NCBI GenBank assembly: GCA_900543795.1
Contig: UQSH01000002.1
Span: 1 to 64,000 of the forward strand
Direction: 5' to 3'
DNA length: 64,000 nt
Origin: an uncultured Oscillospiraceae bacterium
GTDB lineage: Bacteria; Bacillota; Clostridia; Oscillospirales; Acutalibacteraceae
Shown: one piece after another, positions 54,923-64,000 of the stretch
Position numbering within the stretch: position 1 is the stretch's first letter
Layout of the letters: each line of letters begins with the position of its first letter
Notes under the pieces: generated by a model
The model's database searches: none
What the model was told of the DNA's origin: nothing
Seen by the model: the letters and a program-made list of their open reading frames with translations, nothing else
Made by a program: the position numbers and the translations under genes

Positions 54923-54998
54923 AACTTTTCTTTGTAAACAATTTGTAATTTTTCTTTCTTTTTCCTCAAAAAAAATCTTACAAAAAAGGAGATTGTAT

Positions 54999-55646
54999 AT
55001 GAAAACTTTTACGATTTATTTGTTTCGCCACGGCTTAACAAGAGGAAATCTAAACGCACAGTATATTGGGCATACAGATTATCCGCTAACAAGCGATAGT
55101 ATATCAGAGCTTCATTCTATCAAGGCACGGTATCATTATCCGCAGGTGGATGCCGTCTTTTCTTCGCCGTTAAAAAGGTGTGTTGATTCAGCAGGCATAA
55201 TGTTTCCGAAAAATAACCCAATTGTAATAAATGACCTTATTGAATACAATTTCGGCGAGTTTGAGGAGTGTACCGCTAAGGATCTTGAGAATAATGAGGA
55301 CTTCAAAAATTGGCTTGGCGGAGATATGCACGCCCGTCCTCCGTACGGCGAAAGCAACGCAGAGTTTATACACCGTGTTTGCAGTGCGTTTGAAAAAATT
55401 GTTGATGGACTTATAAAATCAGGCACGCAATCCTGTGCAATAGTGGGCCACGCAGGAGTGCTTATGACTATTCTTGCCTGCTACGGATTGCCCGAGGCTC
55501 CCATGGCTCATTGGCAGATGGATGCCGGCTACGGGTATAAGCTTCGCATAACTCCGTCTCTTTGGATGCGTGCAAATAAGCTTGAGGTTGCAGACACCTC
55601 TCCGATTTCAAGCACGGCAGATGAAAACGAAAAAGAAGAATTATAA
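54999..55646 (+). CDS. Histidine phosphatase family protein (phosphoglycerate mutase-like)
   Basis: 215 residues from the ATG at 54999, seven bases after AAGGAG; an in-frame TTG at 54993 overlaps less well. The RHG catalytic motif is LFRHGLTRGN (about residues 8-17) with the second His in VGHAGVLMT (about 150). SSPLKRCVDSA and an acidic YNFGEFEECTAKDLE stretch resemble CobC (alpha-ribazole phosphatase) and related small phosphatases. The substrate is not certain; no cobalamin genes are in the window. A Glu/Asp-rich tail ends the protein. It is probably controlled by the divergent XRE regulator. Confidence 0.85.
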   Translation: MKTFTIYLFRHGLTRGNLNAQYIGHTDYPLTSDSISELHSIKARYHYPQVDAVFSSPLKRCVDSAGIMFPKNNPIVINDLIEYNFGEFEECTAKDLENNEDFKNWLGGDMHARPPYGESNAEFIHRVCSAFEKIVDGLIKSGTQSCAIVGHAGVLMTILACYGLPEAPMAHWQMDAGYGYKLRITPSLWMRANKLEVADTSPISSTADENEKEEL

Positions 55647-55666
55647 GCTTTTCTCATCACCCTAAC

Positions 55667-55706
55667 AAAAAGCAGAACGGTTTTATCCGTTCTGCTTTTT
55701 TGTTTT
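55667..55706. terminator. Bidirectional terminator between the phosphatase and MgtC genes
   Basis: AAAAAGCAGAACGG (55667-55680) pairs with CCGTTCTGCTTTTT (55687-55700) in a 14-bp perfect stem with a 6-nt loop and T runs. Confidence 0.87.
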
Positions 55707-56435
55707 TTAATCTATATGCTTCCAGCCTGTTGAAATAATATTTTCGTGCTTACCCACATGGGTTATGATATGTTCAACAAGCTCGTTGTTTTTAGTTTTT
55801 GTTGAAATCTCGGCACGCACCTTAACATTTCCGTTATCCTGGTCGCTCATTTCAAGGTTGCGCAAAAGTATATCGTCTATTTCACGAAGATATTGAATAA
55901 GATTGGTTTTAATTTCGTCTGCATTATCCTCGGAGCATACTATTGAAATTCTGTAAAACGCTTCTTGGTTTTTGGTTTTTTCCTTATCATACTGCTGCCG
56001 CTTTTGTATAAACTCCGAAACGGGATGAATAATCAGGTGCGAAAAAACTATCGTTCCCGCAACGGCAACGGCATACCAGCATTTATCAAGGCAGCAAAGA
56101 ATACCAACCGAAGCCGCCGCCCAAATTGAAGCCGCCGTGTTTATTCCTTTAACCTTTGTGCCGTCGCTGATGATAACGCCGGCTCCCAAAAAGCCGATAC
56201 CGGAAACAATCTGCGCCGCAATACGCGTAACATCTGTTCCGGTGCTTTCCTTTGCGGCAAGATAAGAAAATGCCGTAAATGCGAATGCTCCGACGCAAAC
56301 TATAACATTAGTAACAATTCCCGTCATATGCTTTGTGAGCTGTCGTTCCGTTCCGATAACCGTTCCGAGTGCAACGGCAATAAAAAGTCTTATTAAAAAT
56401 CCCCAAAATTCAGTGATTGGAGGCACCGCTGTCAT
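55707..56435 (-). CDS. MgtC/SapB family membrane protein
   Basis: 242 residues. The N-terminal half has four to five helices with the family signature (AVALGTVIGTERQLT; AAQIVSGIGFLGAGVIISDG; KGINTAASIWAAASVGI). The C-terminal 90 residues form an ACT-like cytoplasmic domain (FYRISIVCSEDNADEIKTNLIQYLREI). In pathogens MgtC aids survival at low Mg2+ and modulates ATP synthase, but the role in commensal Clostridia is unclear. It begins six bases after the LCP gene stop and is probably cotranscribed. Confidence 0.88.
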   Translation of the reverse strand: MTAVPPITEFWGFLIRLFIAVALGTVIGTERQLTKHMTGIVTNVIVCVGAFAFTAFSYLAAKESTGTDVTRIAAQIVSGIGFLGAGVIISDGTKVKGINTAASIWAAASVGILCCLDKCWYAVAVAGTIVFSHLIIHPVSEFIQKRQQYDKEKTKNQEAFYRISIVCSEDNADEIKTNLIQYLREIDDILLRNLEMSDQDNGNVKVRAEISTKTKNNELVEHIITHVGKHENIISTGWKHID

Positions 56436-56441
56436 CTTCCT

Positions 56442-58019
56442 TTATTGCAGATTTAAAAAATTAGGTCTTTTTTCTGCAAGTGTGATATTTGTTTTTCCGT
56501 AAATTCGTTTTTGCAAAAGCTGTGCAGAAAGAGGGAAATCAACCTTCCAACACCAAACTCCGTAAAATTTTCCGCCCTTGCAGGTTGTTATAACCTCGCC
56601 GTTTTCATCCGTTTCATTGGCAGGAACGGTGCAGGTTTGGGTGGTGTAGCCAAGCCAGCCGTTTTTCAGCGCATAGCTTGCAATGGAAATAACCTCTGAT
56701 TTGCTGTATCCCGTTTTAACATAGGGCAAAAGAGAATTTGCAGCTTCAAGAATTTTTACTGTTGAGGCATTCTTCATCTTTTCGAAAGTTTGGAGCAAAA
56801 CGGTTTTTTGCCTGTCTGCCCTTACTTCGTCGGAGTCAATTTTTCTTATGCGGCAATATGCAAGCGCCTGCTCGCCGTTAAGATGAACAACTCCCGGCTC
56901 TGCGTCTATCGTAACATATCCGTAACGCTTTTGATGATTGTTGATTTCCTTGATTTCCGCCTTCGTCATTTCAACATCAACACCGCCAACGCTGTCAATA
57001 ATTTTTTGGAAGCTGTCAAAATTTACTATAACATAGTTGTCTATATTTATCTTAAAGTTGTTTTCAACGGCTCTTATGTAGCAATCTATTCCGCCGTACA
57101 TCATAGCCTCGTTGATTTTTCCGTATTTTCCGCTTTCTTTTTCTCCTGCTTCAACCTCATAGTAGCAATATGAGTCTCTCAATATTGAGGTCATTGTTAT
57201 TTCGCCCGTGTCAATATTAACGCTTACGATAATTGCGGAGTCTGCTCTTGTTTCCTCGTCTGTTACCTCCTCGTCTCTTGTGTCCTCTCCAACAAGAAGA
57301 ACATTTAAAACATGAGTTGAGGAAACGGGCTTTCCGTTATAATACCATGTTTTAAGCATATCCTTATATGATGAAATTTCGGATTTCGGGTCCTCATATA
57401 TCGGAGTAAAATCCTCTTTAAGAACATCCATTCCCGTCCATTCGTTAAGTGATTCGGATTGCTCTGTATTATCGGTTGCCCTGTTAAGAGCAGTATCAAC
57501 ATAAATATATGCGCCAACTCCGCAGCCGATAACAAGAATTAAAATGCCTATAAGAATTGCTCTTATTATTTTTCCTTTTTTGGCTTTCTTCTTTTTTTCT
57601 TTTCTGTTTTTTTGCCTGCTTTCGCTTTCCTCGCTGTAAAGCTCGGCAGGATTTATTGCGCCGCCGTCTTTTTTGCGAACAATAAAAGGCTCGTCGTTTG
57701 CAAGTCCTTTTTCATCCTTGCTGCTTATATCCTCATATTCATCAGAGCAAATAACTCTTTCGCTTTCTGCGGGCTCGTCCTTTTGCAATTCGTTCGCCGC
57801 TTGCTCGCCTTCGTCGGCTTTTTCATCGCCGCCAAGCATATCCTGCGCCGTTTCTTCGATTATTGCCTCGGCAGAGGGAGCCTCGCCGCCCTCTTCTTCG
57901 ATGCCCTGCTCTTCTTTTCTTTCGGATATGTCAGCTTCCGCCCCTTTCACAAGGGCTTCGTTTTCCTCTCTTCTTTTTCGAACCTCTTTAAGAATGTCGT
58001 CAACATCGTAATTGCTCAT
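56442..58019 (-). CDS. LytR-CpsA-Psr (LCP) family cell-wall glycopolymer ligase
   Basis: 525 residues. An unusually long acidic cytoplasmic head (about residues 1-145, rich in Glu and Ala) ends in a Lys-rich stretch, then one membrane helix (about 151-172) and an extracellular LCP domain. LCP motifs: LLVGEDTRD, RADSAIIVSVNIDTGEITMTSILRDS, NFDSFQKIIDSVGGVDVEM and YCRIRKIDSDEVRADRQKTVL, with the Arg and Asp residues expected for pyrophosphate-linked lipid substrates. The enzyme attaches polysaccharides or teichoic-acid-like polymers to peptidoglycan, possibly the polymer made by the GT2/glf cluster. GGGGAGAACAAGAG precedes the ATG. Confidence 0.9.
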   Translation of the reverse strand: MSNYDVDDILKEVRKRREENEALVKGAEADISERKEEQGIEEEGGEAPSAEAIIEETAQDMLGGDEKADEGEQAANELQKDEPAESERVICSDEYEDISSKDEKGLANDEPFIVRKKDGGAINPAELYSEESESRQKNRKEKKKKAKKGKIIRAILIGILILVIGCGVGAYIYVDTALNRATDNTEQSESLNEWTGMDVLKEDFTPIYEDPKSEISSYKDMLKTWYYNGKPVSSTHVLNVLLVGEDTRDEEVTDEETRADSAIIVSVNIDTGEITMTSILRDSYCYYEVEAGEKESGKYGKINEAMMYGGIDCYIRAVENNFKINIDNYVIVNFDSFQKIIDSVGGVDVEMTKAEIKEINNHQKRYGYVTIDAEPGVVHLNGEQALAYCRIRKIDSDEVRADRQKTVLLQTFEKMKNASTVKILEAANSLLPYVKTGYSKSEVISIASYALKNGWLGYTTQTCTVPANETDENGEVITTCKGGKFYGVWCWKVDFPLSAQLLQKRIYGKTNITLAEKRPNFLNLQ

Positions 58020-58141
58020 TCTCTTGTTCTCCCCTCAAAATACATAGGCAACGCAGAGTATTTCAAGCCTTGGTTAAAATTCGCTTAAATACTGCATGTT
58101 TTTGCAGGCTTGGACTGCTCTTCATTGCCACACACGGAAAC

Positions 58142-58170
58142 ATTATATATTATTTAGCCGCCGTTTTCAA
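58142..58170 (-). promoter_or_regulatory. Promoter of the LCP-MgtC unit
   Basis: Minus strand TTGAAA (complement of 58165-58170), 17-bp spacer and TATAAT (complement of 58142-58147). The leader would be about 115 nt. The rest of the 255-bp gap to gyrA holds only the gyrA terminator. Confidence 0.65.
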
Positions 58171-58225
58171 CAAAAAGAAATTAATTAACAGATTTTTAAT
58201 AATATAATTTAAATATAACAAAGCA

Positions 58226-58260
58226 TTAAAGGGACAGAATATGCACTTCTGTCCCTTTAA
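58226..58260 (-). terminator. Terminator of the gyrA unit
   Basis: TTAAAGGGACAGAA (58226-58239) pairs with TTCTGTCCCTTTAA (58247-58260), a 14-bp perfect stem, 14 bp past the gyrA stop. The T tail on the minus strand is short. Confidence 0.7.
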
Positions 58261-58274
58261 ATCGGCAACTAAAA

Positions 58275-60779
58275 TTATTCCTCCTCGGTTGCTTCGTTCT
58301 CTTTTGCTTCAACAGAGTCGTCGGCTTCGCCGTCCTCGTCCTCAAAGCGATCAACAATAGAGATTGTTGCAACCCTTTCGCCATCGTTAACCTTCATAAC
58401 CTTAACGCCCTTGCTTGTTCTTTGGAAGGTTGAAATCTGGTCAACATGCGTTCTGATAACAATTCCGTCGCTTGAAATCATAATAACATCATTTTCTTCA
58501 AGCACGGGTGCAATCATTGCTACCTTGCCGTATTTATCGGTTTTATAGTTAATAAGACCCTTGCCGCCTCTTGACTGAACACGGTATTCATCAAATCCGC
58601 TCTTTCTGCCGAAGCCCGTTTCGGAAACGGTCAGCAGCTTAAAGCCGTCAAGTGAAGCCGCAAAGCCAACAACATAGTCGCCCTGAGCAAGAGTTATAGC
58701 CCTAACGCCTCTTGCAGTTCTGCCGATAAGCCTTGCGTCATTTTCGTTGAAGCATATACTCATACCGTCGTGAGTGGCAACAACAAGATTTCTCTTGCCG
58801 TCTGTTATTTCAACATAGGCAAGCTCGTCGCCCTCGTCAAGATTAATTGCAATAATACCGCTTTGGCGGATATTTTTATATTCGTTAATATCCGTTCTTT
58901 TGATAACGCCCTTTTTCGTTACCATACACAGATATTTTCTGTCCTCCTCCTGCGGAATTTTAACCATTGCGGAAACGGTTTCGCCCTTTTCAAGAGGAAG
59001 AAGATTAACAACATTCATTCCCTTGCCCGTTCTTGATGAGGCGGGAATTTCATAAGCCTTCTTTTTGAAAACCTTTCCCGTGTTGGTAAACAGGAAAACA
59101 ACATCGTGAGATGAGCAGGTAAACATCGTTTTTGCAACATCCTCTTCTCTTCTGCTCATTCCCATAATTCCGCGTCCGCCTCTGTTTTGCGCCTTATAGG
59201 TGTCAACCGTCATACGCTTCATATATCCCATATTGGTAAGCGTAAGAATAGACTCCTCAACGGGAATTAAATCCTCATCGTCAACGCTTCCGATAACAGC
59301 GCTGATTTCCGTTCTTCTTTCGTCGCCGAATTTATCGGCAATTGCTCTTGATTCCTCTTTTATAATATCGGTTATTCTTGTTTCGTTTTGAAGTATATCA
59401 AGAAAATCCTTTATTTTAGCGTGAAGCTCGTTTAATTCATTAACGATTTTTTCAATTTCAAGTCCGGCTAACTGACCAAGACGGTAAGCAACGATAGCTG
59501 TTGCCTGGGGCTCGTCAAAGCCGTATTTATCCATAATAGCAAGCTTTGCCTCTGCCTGTCCGCCCTTGCAGGCACGGATTGTTGCAATAATTTCATCAAC
59601 AATATCAATTGCTTTTTTAAGGCCCTCTAAAATGTGCGCTCTTTCCTGTGCTTTTTTAAGGTCAAATTCCGTTCTTCTTCTGATAATGTCCTTTTGGAAG
59701 GCAATATATTTTTCAAGAATTTCTTTAAGAGTTAAAACCTTTGGCACTCCGTCGTCAAGCGCAAGCAATATTGCACCGAAGGTAACCTGCATATCTGTCA
59801 TTTTATAGAGATTATTTAGCACAACCTGTGCATTGGCGTCTCTTTTAACAACCACCTCAATGTGCATACCTCTGCGGTCGGAATAATCCTGAACATCTGC
59901 AACGCCTTCAAGCCTTTTTTCCTTAACAAGCTCTGCAATTCTTGCAATAAGGCGTGCCTTGTTAACACCGTAAGGAATTTCGGTTACAACAATTTTGAAG
60001 CGGTCTCCCTTTGCTTCGATAATTTCAGCCCTTGCACGAACATATATTTTTCCTCTTCCTGTTGCGTAGGCCTCCTTGATTCCCTTTGTTCCCATAATGA
60101 TGCCTGCCGTTGGGAAATCGGGACCCTTAATGTGCTGCATAAGCTCGTCAAGCTGGGCGTCGGGATTATCAATAAGGCAGCACATACCCTCAACAACCTC
60201 TTTCATATTATGGGGAGGAATGTTTGTTGCCATACCAACCGCAATACCCGAGGAGCCGTTAACAAGAAGATTTGGAAAACGGGCAGGAAGAACAACGGGC
60301 TCCTTTGTTGTGTCGTCAAAGTTCGGTGCCCAATCAACTGTTTCCTTTTTAATATCCTCAAGCAGCTTCATAGAGGTTTTGCTCATTCGGCTTTCGGTGT
60401 AACGGTAAGCGGCAGGCGGGTCTCCGTCTATGCTTCCGAAGTTTCCGTGGCCGTCAACAAGCGTATGCCTCATTGAGAAGGGCTGGGCAAGTCTAACCAT
60501 TGCGTCATAAACAGATGCGTCGCCGTGCGGATGATAATGACCGAGCACATCGCCGACGGTTGTTGCGCACTTTCTGTACGGTCTGTCGGGATAAAGATTA
60601 TTCTCATACATAGCGTAAAGTATTCTGCGGTGAACAGGCTTTAAGCCGTCTCTAACATCGGGAAGAGCACGCTGAACAATAACGCTCATTGAATAATCAA
60701 GAAATGCTTTTCTTATCTCGCTGCTTATTTCAACATCAATAATTTTTTGATTGTCATATCTTATGTCTTTATTATCCAT
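58275..60779 (-). CDS. gyrA: DNA gyrase subunit A
   Basis: 834 residues. The breakage-reunion subunit of gyrase. The catalytic Tyr lies in [10 protein letters not shown], the quinolone region reads [17 protein letters not shown] and the GyrA box is QNRGGRG. A six-bladed C-terminal DNA-wrapping domain and an acidic tail follow. At the position of E. coli Ser83 this protein has Ala, while Asp87 is kept. The gene lies 18 bp after gyrB. Confidence 0.97.
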   Translation of the reverse strand: MDNKDIRYDNQKIIDVEISSEIRKAFLDYSMSVIVQRALPDVRDGLKPVHRRILYAMYENNLYPDRPYRKCATTVGDVLGHYHPHGDASVYDAMVRLAQPFSMRHTLVDGHGNFGSIDGDPPAAYRYTESRMSKTSMKLLEDIKKETVDWAPNFDDTTKEPVVLPARFPNLLVNGSSGIAVGMATNIPPHNMKEVVEGMCCLIDNPDAQLDELMQHIKGPDFPTAGIIMGTKGIKEAYATGRGKIYVRARAEIIEAKGDRFKIVVTEIPYGVNKARLIARIAELVKEKRLEGVADVQDYSDRRGMHIEVVVKRDANAQVVLNNLYKMTDMQVTFGAILLALDDGVPKVLTLKEILEKYIAFQKDIIRRRTEFDLKKAQERAHILEGLKKAIDIVDEIIATIRACKGGQAEAKLAIMDKYGFDEPQATAIVAYRLGQLAGLEIEKIVNELNELHAKIKDFLDILQNETRITDIIKEESRAIADKFGDERRTEISAVIGSVDDEDLIPVEESILTLTNMGYMKRMTVDTYKAQNRGGRGIMGMSRREEDVAKTMFTCSSHDVVFLFTNTGKVFKKKAYEIPASSRTGKGMNVVNLLPLEKGETVSAMVKIPQEEDRKYLCMVTKKGVIKRTDINEYKNIRQSGIIAINLDEGDELAYVEITDGKRNLVVATHDGMSICFNENDARLIGRTARGVRAITLAQGDYVVGFAASLDGFKLLTVSETGFGRKSGFDEYRVQSRGGKGLINYKTDKYGKVAMIAPVLEENDVIMISSDGIVIRTHVDQISTFQRTSKGVKVMKVNDGERVATISIVDRFEDEDGEADDSVEAKENEATEEE

Positions 60780-60797
60780 CTATATAATCCTCCGAAA

Positions 60798-62765
60798 TTA
60801 CACATCAAGATTTTGAACAAACTTTGCGTTTTTCTCGATAAATTCTCTTCTCGGCTCAACATTGTCGCCCATAAGAATTGAAAAGTTTTCGGAAGCACGC
60901 TGTGCGTCCTCAACGGTAACACGGAGCATTGTTCTGAATTCAGGGTCCATTGTTGTTTCCCAAAGCTGATCGGGGTCCATTTCACCAAGACCTTTATAGC
61001 GCTGAATATCGCAGTCGCCGCCGAATTCCTTAATTCTTTCGTCTCGCTCCTCATCGCTGAAGCAATAAACGCCCTTTTTGCCCTTTGAAACCTTGAAAAG
61101 CGGAGGCTGTGCAAGATAAACATAGCCCTCCTCTATAATTTGCGGCATATAGCGGAAGAAGAAGGTGAGCAAAAGCGTTCTGATATGTGCGCCGTCAACA
61201 TCGGCATCCGCCATAATTATAATCTTGTGATAACGAAGCTTGTTAATGTCAAAATCGTCGCCTATTCCCGTTCCGAGTGCCATAACAACGGGAAGAAGCT
61301 TTTCGTTTGAATAAACCTTATCAACCCTTGCCTTTTCAACATTAAGCATTTTTCCCCAAAGAGGAAGAATTGCCATGTGCTCACGGTCTCGTCCTTCCTT
61401 TGCAGAGCCGCCTGCCGAATCTCCCTCAACGATATAAATTTCGCATTTTGAGGGGTCCTTGCTTGTGCAGTCTGCAAGCTTTCCGGGAAGTGAATTGCTT
61501 TCAAGCGGAGATTTTCTTCTTGCGTTATCTCTTGCCTTTCTTGCCGCTTCTCTAACTCTTGAAGCTTCAAGCGCCTTGTTTAAAATAGCCTTTGCCGTTT
61601 GAGGATTTTCCTCAAAGTAGGTCATAAGCTTTTCATAAACCATTGAAGAAACAAGACCTGTTATATCTGTATTTCCGAGCTTGCTCTTTGTTTGTCCCTC
61701 AAACTGTGCCTCGGTAAGCTTAACGCTGATAACCGCCGTTATACCCTCACGCACATCCTCGCCCGATAATTTTTTATCGCTGTCTTTAAGAATATTAAAT
61801 TTCTTTCCGTAATCGTTGAAAACTCTTGTTAAAGCGGTTTTAAAGCCTGTTTCGTGAGTACCGCCGTCAATGGTGTTGATATTGTTTGCAAAGGATAAAA
61901 TTATTTCATTATATGAATCCGTGTAGCAAAGTGCAACCTCGGCGCTTCTGTCCTCCTTCGTTGTTGAAAGGTGGATAACCTCGCTTTGAACAGGGTTTAA
62001 GCCTCTGCTTGTGTTGATATATTCAACAAACGAGCGAATACCTCCCTCGTAGCAGAAGGTGTTTTCAATATGCTCCTCGGGATTTTCGCTTCTTAAATCG
62101 GAAAGCTTGATTGATAAGCCTGCGTTAAGAAACGCCTGCTCACGCAGTCTTCTTGCAAGCACCTCATAATCATAAACAAGTGTTTCGGTAAAAATATCTC
62201 CGTCCGGCTTGAATTTGATATATGTTCCGTGGCCGTCGCTGTCGCCGATTATATGTAAATCATTAACAGGTATGCCTCTTTCAAATCTTTGCGAATAGAT
62301 GTGGCCGTTTTGAGTAACCTCAACCTCAAGCCATTCCGAAAGTGCATTAACAACGGAGGAACCAACGCCGTGCAAGCCGCCCGAAACCTTATATCCGCTT
62401 CCGCCGAACTTACCGCCTGCGTGGAGCACGGTTAAAACAACCGTAACGGCGGGAAGACCTGTTTTTTCGTTAATACCCGTGGGTATTCCTCGTCCGTTAT
62501 CGCGAACGGCAATAATATCTCCCGGCAGGATTTCACATTCAATATGCGTGCAAACTCCTGCAAGAGCCTCGTCTATTGAGTTATCAACAATTTCATAAAC
62601 AAGGTGATGAAGACCTCTCGGTCCCGTTGAGCCGATATACATACCCGGTCTTTTTCTAACGGCTTCAAGCCCTTCAAGAACCTGAATGTCCTTTGCGGAA
62701 TATTCCTCGGTTACAACCGTGTCCATATCCTCTTCTTCAAGAACTGTTTTGTTTTCTTCACTCAT
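60798..62765 (-). CDS. gyrB: DNA gyrase subunit B
   Basis: 655 residues. ATPase subunit of gyrase: GHKL fold with [22 protein letters not shown] and [15 protein letters not shown], transducer domain, then the TOPRIM domain with [15 protein letters not shown] and [22 protein letters not shown], and the C-terminal QRYKGLGEM. The length matches the short Gram-positive form. Its start overlaps the remB gene by 8 bp and gyrA follows, so recF-remB-gyrB-gyrA read as one operon. Confidence 0.98.
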   Translation of the reverse strand: MSEENKTVLEEEDMDTVVTEEYSAKDIQVLEGLEAVRKRPGMYIGSTGPRGLHHLVYEIVDNSIDEALAGVCTHIECEILPGDIIAVRDNGRGIPTGINEKTGLPAVTVVLTVLHAGGKFGGSGYKVSGGLHGVGSSVVNALSEWLEVEVTQNGHIYSQRFERGIPVNDLHIIGDSDGHGTYIKFKPDGDIFTETLVYDYEVLARRLREQAFLNAGLSIKLSDLRSENPEEHIENTFCYEGGIRSFVEYINTSRGLNPVQSEVIHLSTTKEDRSAEVALCYTDSYNEIILSFANNINTIDGGTHETGFKTALTRVFNDYGKKFNILKDSDKKLSGEDVREGITAVISVKLTEAQFEGQTKSKLGNTDITGLVSSMVYEKLMTYFEENPQTAKAILNKALEASRVREAARKARDNARRKSPLESNSLPGKLADCTSKDPSKCEIYIVEGDSAGGSAKEGRDREHMAILPLWGKMLNVEKARVDKVYSNEKLLPVVMALGTGIGDDFDINKLRYHKIIIMADADVDGAHIRTLLLTFFFRYMPQIIEEGYVYLAQPPLFKVSKGKKGVYCFSDEERDERIKEFGGDCDIQRYKGLGEMDPDQLWETTMDPEFRTMLRVTVEDAQRASENFSILMGDNVEPRREFIEKNAKFVQNLDV

Positions 62766-63012
62766 AATGGTTTAACTCCTGTCTTGTTCTTTTAAGCAAT
62801 GTGCTTGTGTTCAGAGAACTAACATATATTTTGTCTTCCGTAACAATAAAGCTTTTCGGAAGCTCATAGCTAACATAAATAATATTTTTTTCTTTTTCTG
62901 CCTTTGATAAATAATCTCTTGTTGCTTTATTAACCGTTGATGTGTCCATATCAAAAATGCCTATGATTTTTTTACTGTTCACAACAACATCCTCTCCGAG
63001 ATGCAAATACAT
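62758..63012 (-). CDS. remB: DUF370 / RemB-like protein
   Basis: 84 residues. Small protein found between recF and gyrB in many Firmicutes ([44 protein letters not shown]). RemA/RemB relatives regulate matrix genes in Bacillus by binding DNA as rings; the function in Clostridia is unproven. It starts directly after the recF stop and overlaps gyrB by 8 bp. Confidence 0.88.
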   Translation of the reverse strand: MYLHLGEDVVVNSKKIIGIFDMDTSTVNKATRDYLSKAEKEKNIIYVSYELPKSFIVTEDKIYVSSLNTSTLLKRTRQELNHYE

Positions 63013-64000
63013 TTAATTTACCTCTTTGGCTTGTCCGTTTTCTATTTTAACGGTTTTTCCTTTTTTAAGGCGCAAAACGGTGTTTGCGTCGCAGCAGGTA
63101 ATAAAAACCTGCCAATCCTTAATATGATTTAAAATATAATCCTGCCTTTTTTCGTCAAGCTCGCTCATAACATCATCTAAAAGTGCAACGGGCTCTTCCT
63201 GTGTTTTTTCTTTTAAAAGGCTCGCCTCTGCAAGCTTTAATGCAAGAACACAGCTTCGTTGCTGGCCCTGGCTGCCGTAAAGCCTTGCAGATTTTCCGTT
63301 AATCAAAATATCAATATCGTCTCTGTGGGGGCCCACCTTTGTTATTTTATTTAAAATATCCGTGTTGTGATTTTCGTTTAGCTTTTTGAGCAGTTTTTCC
63401 TCAATTTGTTGAAGATTTAAGCCCTGATAATCAAATTCTCCTTTAAAAACGATATCAATTTCTTCCTTTCCGCCGGAAATTCCTTTAAATATTTCCTTTG
63501 AAAACGGCAAGATTGCCTCAATATATTTTTGGCGCTGATAAATAATTTTTGCTCCGTCCTTTGCAAGAGAAGCATCCCAAATATAAAGCATACTTCTTAA
63601 ATCTGCATTAAATGAAATATCCTTTAAAACAACATTTCTCTGCATAAGCGAGCGATTATAGCTTTTTAAAACAGAGGAATAATTTGATTTTATTTGGCAA
63701 AGAGCACCGTCAACAAATTTTCGTCTTTCGGCAGGTCCGTCCTTTATCATTGACAAATGAACGGGAGAAAAAATAACTGCTTTTATTTCTTCGCCGAGTG
63801 CGGCTGCAGAGCGTTTTTTTACGCCGTTAAGGCTTGCATTTCTTTTTGTATCAATTAAAAGCCGAGCCGTTTGCTCTCTTTCCCTGCTTTCAAATTCAAT
63901 TTTAAGATTTGCAAATTCGCTTCCGAATTTTATTAAATCGCAGTCCTTTGCTCCTCTGAATGATTTTGATCCGCTGAAAAGATAAATTGCTTCAATTAAA
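63013..64000 (-). CDS. recF: DNA replication and repair protein RecF (partial, runs off the right edge)
   Basis: The reading frame stays open to the last base, so the N-terminal part with the Walker A site lies outside. About 328 residues are present, starting in LIEAIYLFSGSKSFRGAKD and continuing without a stop. Family features are FSPVHLSMIKDGPAERRKFVD, KVGPHRDDIDILINGKSARLYGSQGQQRS (signature motif) and LLDDVMSELDEKRQDYIL (Walker B). RecF loads RecA at gaps. The TTG at 63756, which could be taken for a start, is internal. Confidence 0.95.
   Translation of the reverse strand, partial: LIEAIYLFSGSKSFRGAKDCDLIKFGSEFANLKIEFESREREQTARLLIDTKRNASLNGVKKRSAAALGEEIKAVIFSPVHLSMIKDGPAERRKFVDGALCQIKSNYSSVLKSYNRSLMQRNVVLKDISFNADLRSMLYIWDASLAKDGAKIIYQRQKYIEAILPFSKEIFKGISGGKEEIDIVFKGEFDYQGLNLQQIEEKLLKKLNENHNTDILNKITKVGPHRDDIDILINGKSARLYGSQGQQRSCVLALKLAEASLLKEKTQEEPVALLDDVMSELDEKRQDYILNHIKDWQVFITCCDANTVLRLKKGKTVKIENGQAKEVN

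Noticed and set aside
63013..63756. Complete short recF starting at 63756
   Set aside because: The frame is open to the window edge and upstream residues match RecF, so the TTG is internal and the gene is cut by the window.

Overview
The window looks like a chromosomal segment of a Gram-positive anaerobe of the Clostridia, most likely an Oscillospirales/Ruminococcaceae-type gut or rumen bacterium. This is inferred from several things: an oriC-proximal gene order of the Firmicutes type, a ParB/Noc pair with parS sites, and a fused PurL-PurQ enzyme. Mini-RNase III, FeoB with a Cys-rich companion, a permuted GH3 beta-glucosidase, a dockerin-like tail and lipoprotein signals point the same way. 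Shine-Dalgarno sequences are strong, several starts are TTG, and many sigma-A-type promoters (-35, 17 bp, TATAAT) are legible. I found no tRNA, rRNA, CRISPR array, prophage or insertion sequence.

Left part (1-18.5 kb): a small lipoprotein and secA; a tiny cassette (ribbon-helix-helix regulator facing a Cys-rich mini-protein) lying between two identical copies of a terminator hairpin; an eight-helix membrane protein; a His-rich CobW/COG0523 metallochaperone; a domain-permuted GH3 glycosidase; a secreted LRR protein ending in one dockerin-like calcium loop, cotranscribed with a giant (about 2,200 aa) Ig-like/FIVAR surface protein; and a PAS-only sensor protein.

Middle (18.5-41 kb): purL, a tandem 124-bp foldback repeat, archaeal-type phosphoglycerate mutase, a lipoprotein, metY, obgE and mrnC on the plus strand. 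Then comes a feo iron-uptake locus (minus) with DtxR-like operators. An ECF sigma factor follows, with a membrane-anchored beta-propeller partner and a highly structured RNA segment between the two genes. Next are a GHMP sugar kinase (galacturonokinase-like motif), a glycan cluster with three GT2 enzymes and UDP-galactopyranose mutase, and a Trk/Ktr potassium uptake pair.

Right part (41-64 kb, almost all minus strand): the classic origin-proximal block, read leftward as recF-remB-gyrB-gyrA, LCP cell-wall ligase, MgtC, then rpmH-rnpA-yidD-yidC-jag-mnmE-mnmG-rsmG-noc, three parS-like sites, parA, a membrane protein coupled to parA, parB and serS. Only a nucleosidase (plus), a convergent XRE regulator and a histidine phosphatase (plus) break it. 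dnaA/dnaN are not in the window; recF runs off the right edge.

The most interesting unexplained signals are: the alternative RNA folds that could bury the ribosome-binding site of the putative anti-sigma factor; the coupled membrane protein inside the par operon; the 124-bp foldback repeats; the RHH/Cys cassette between duplicated terminators; and a symmetrical, overlapping promoter pair between the XRE and phosphatase genes.
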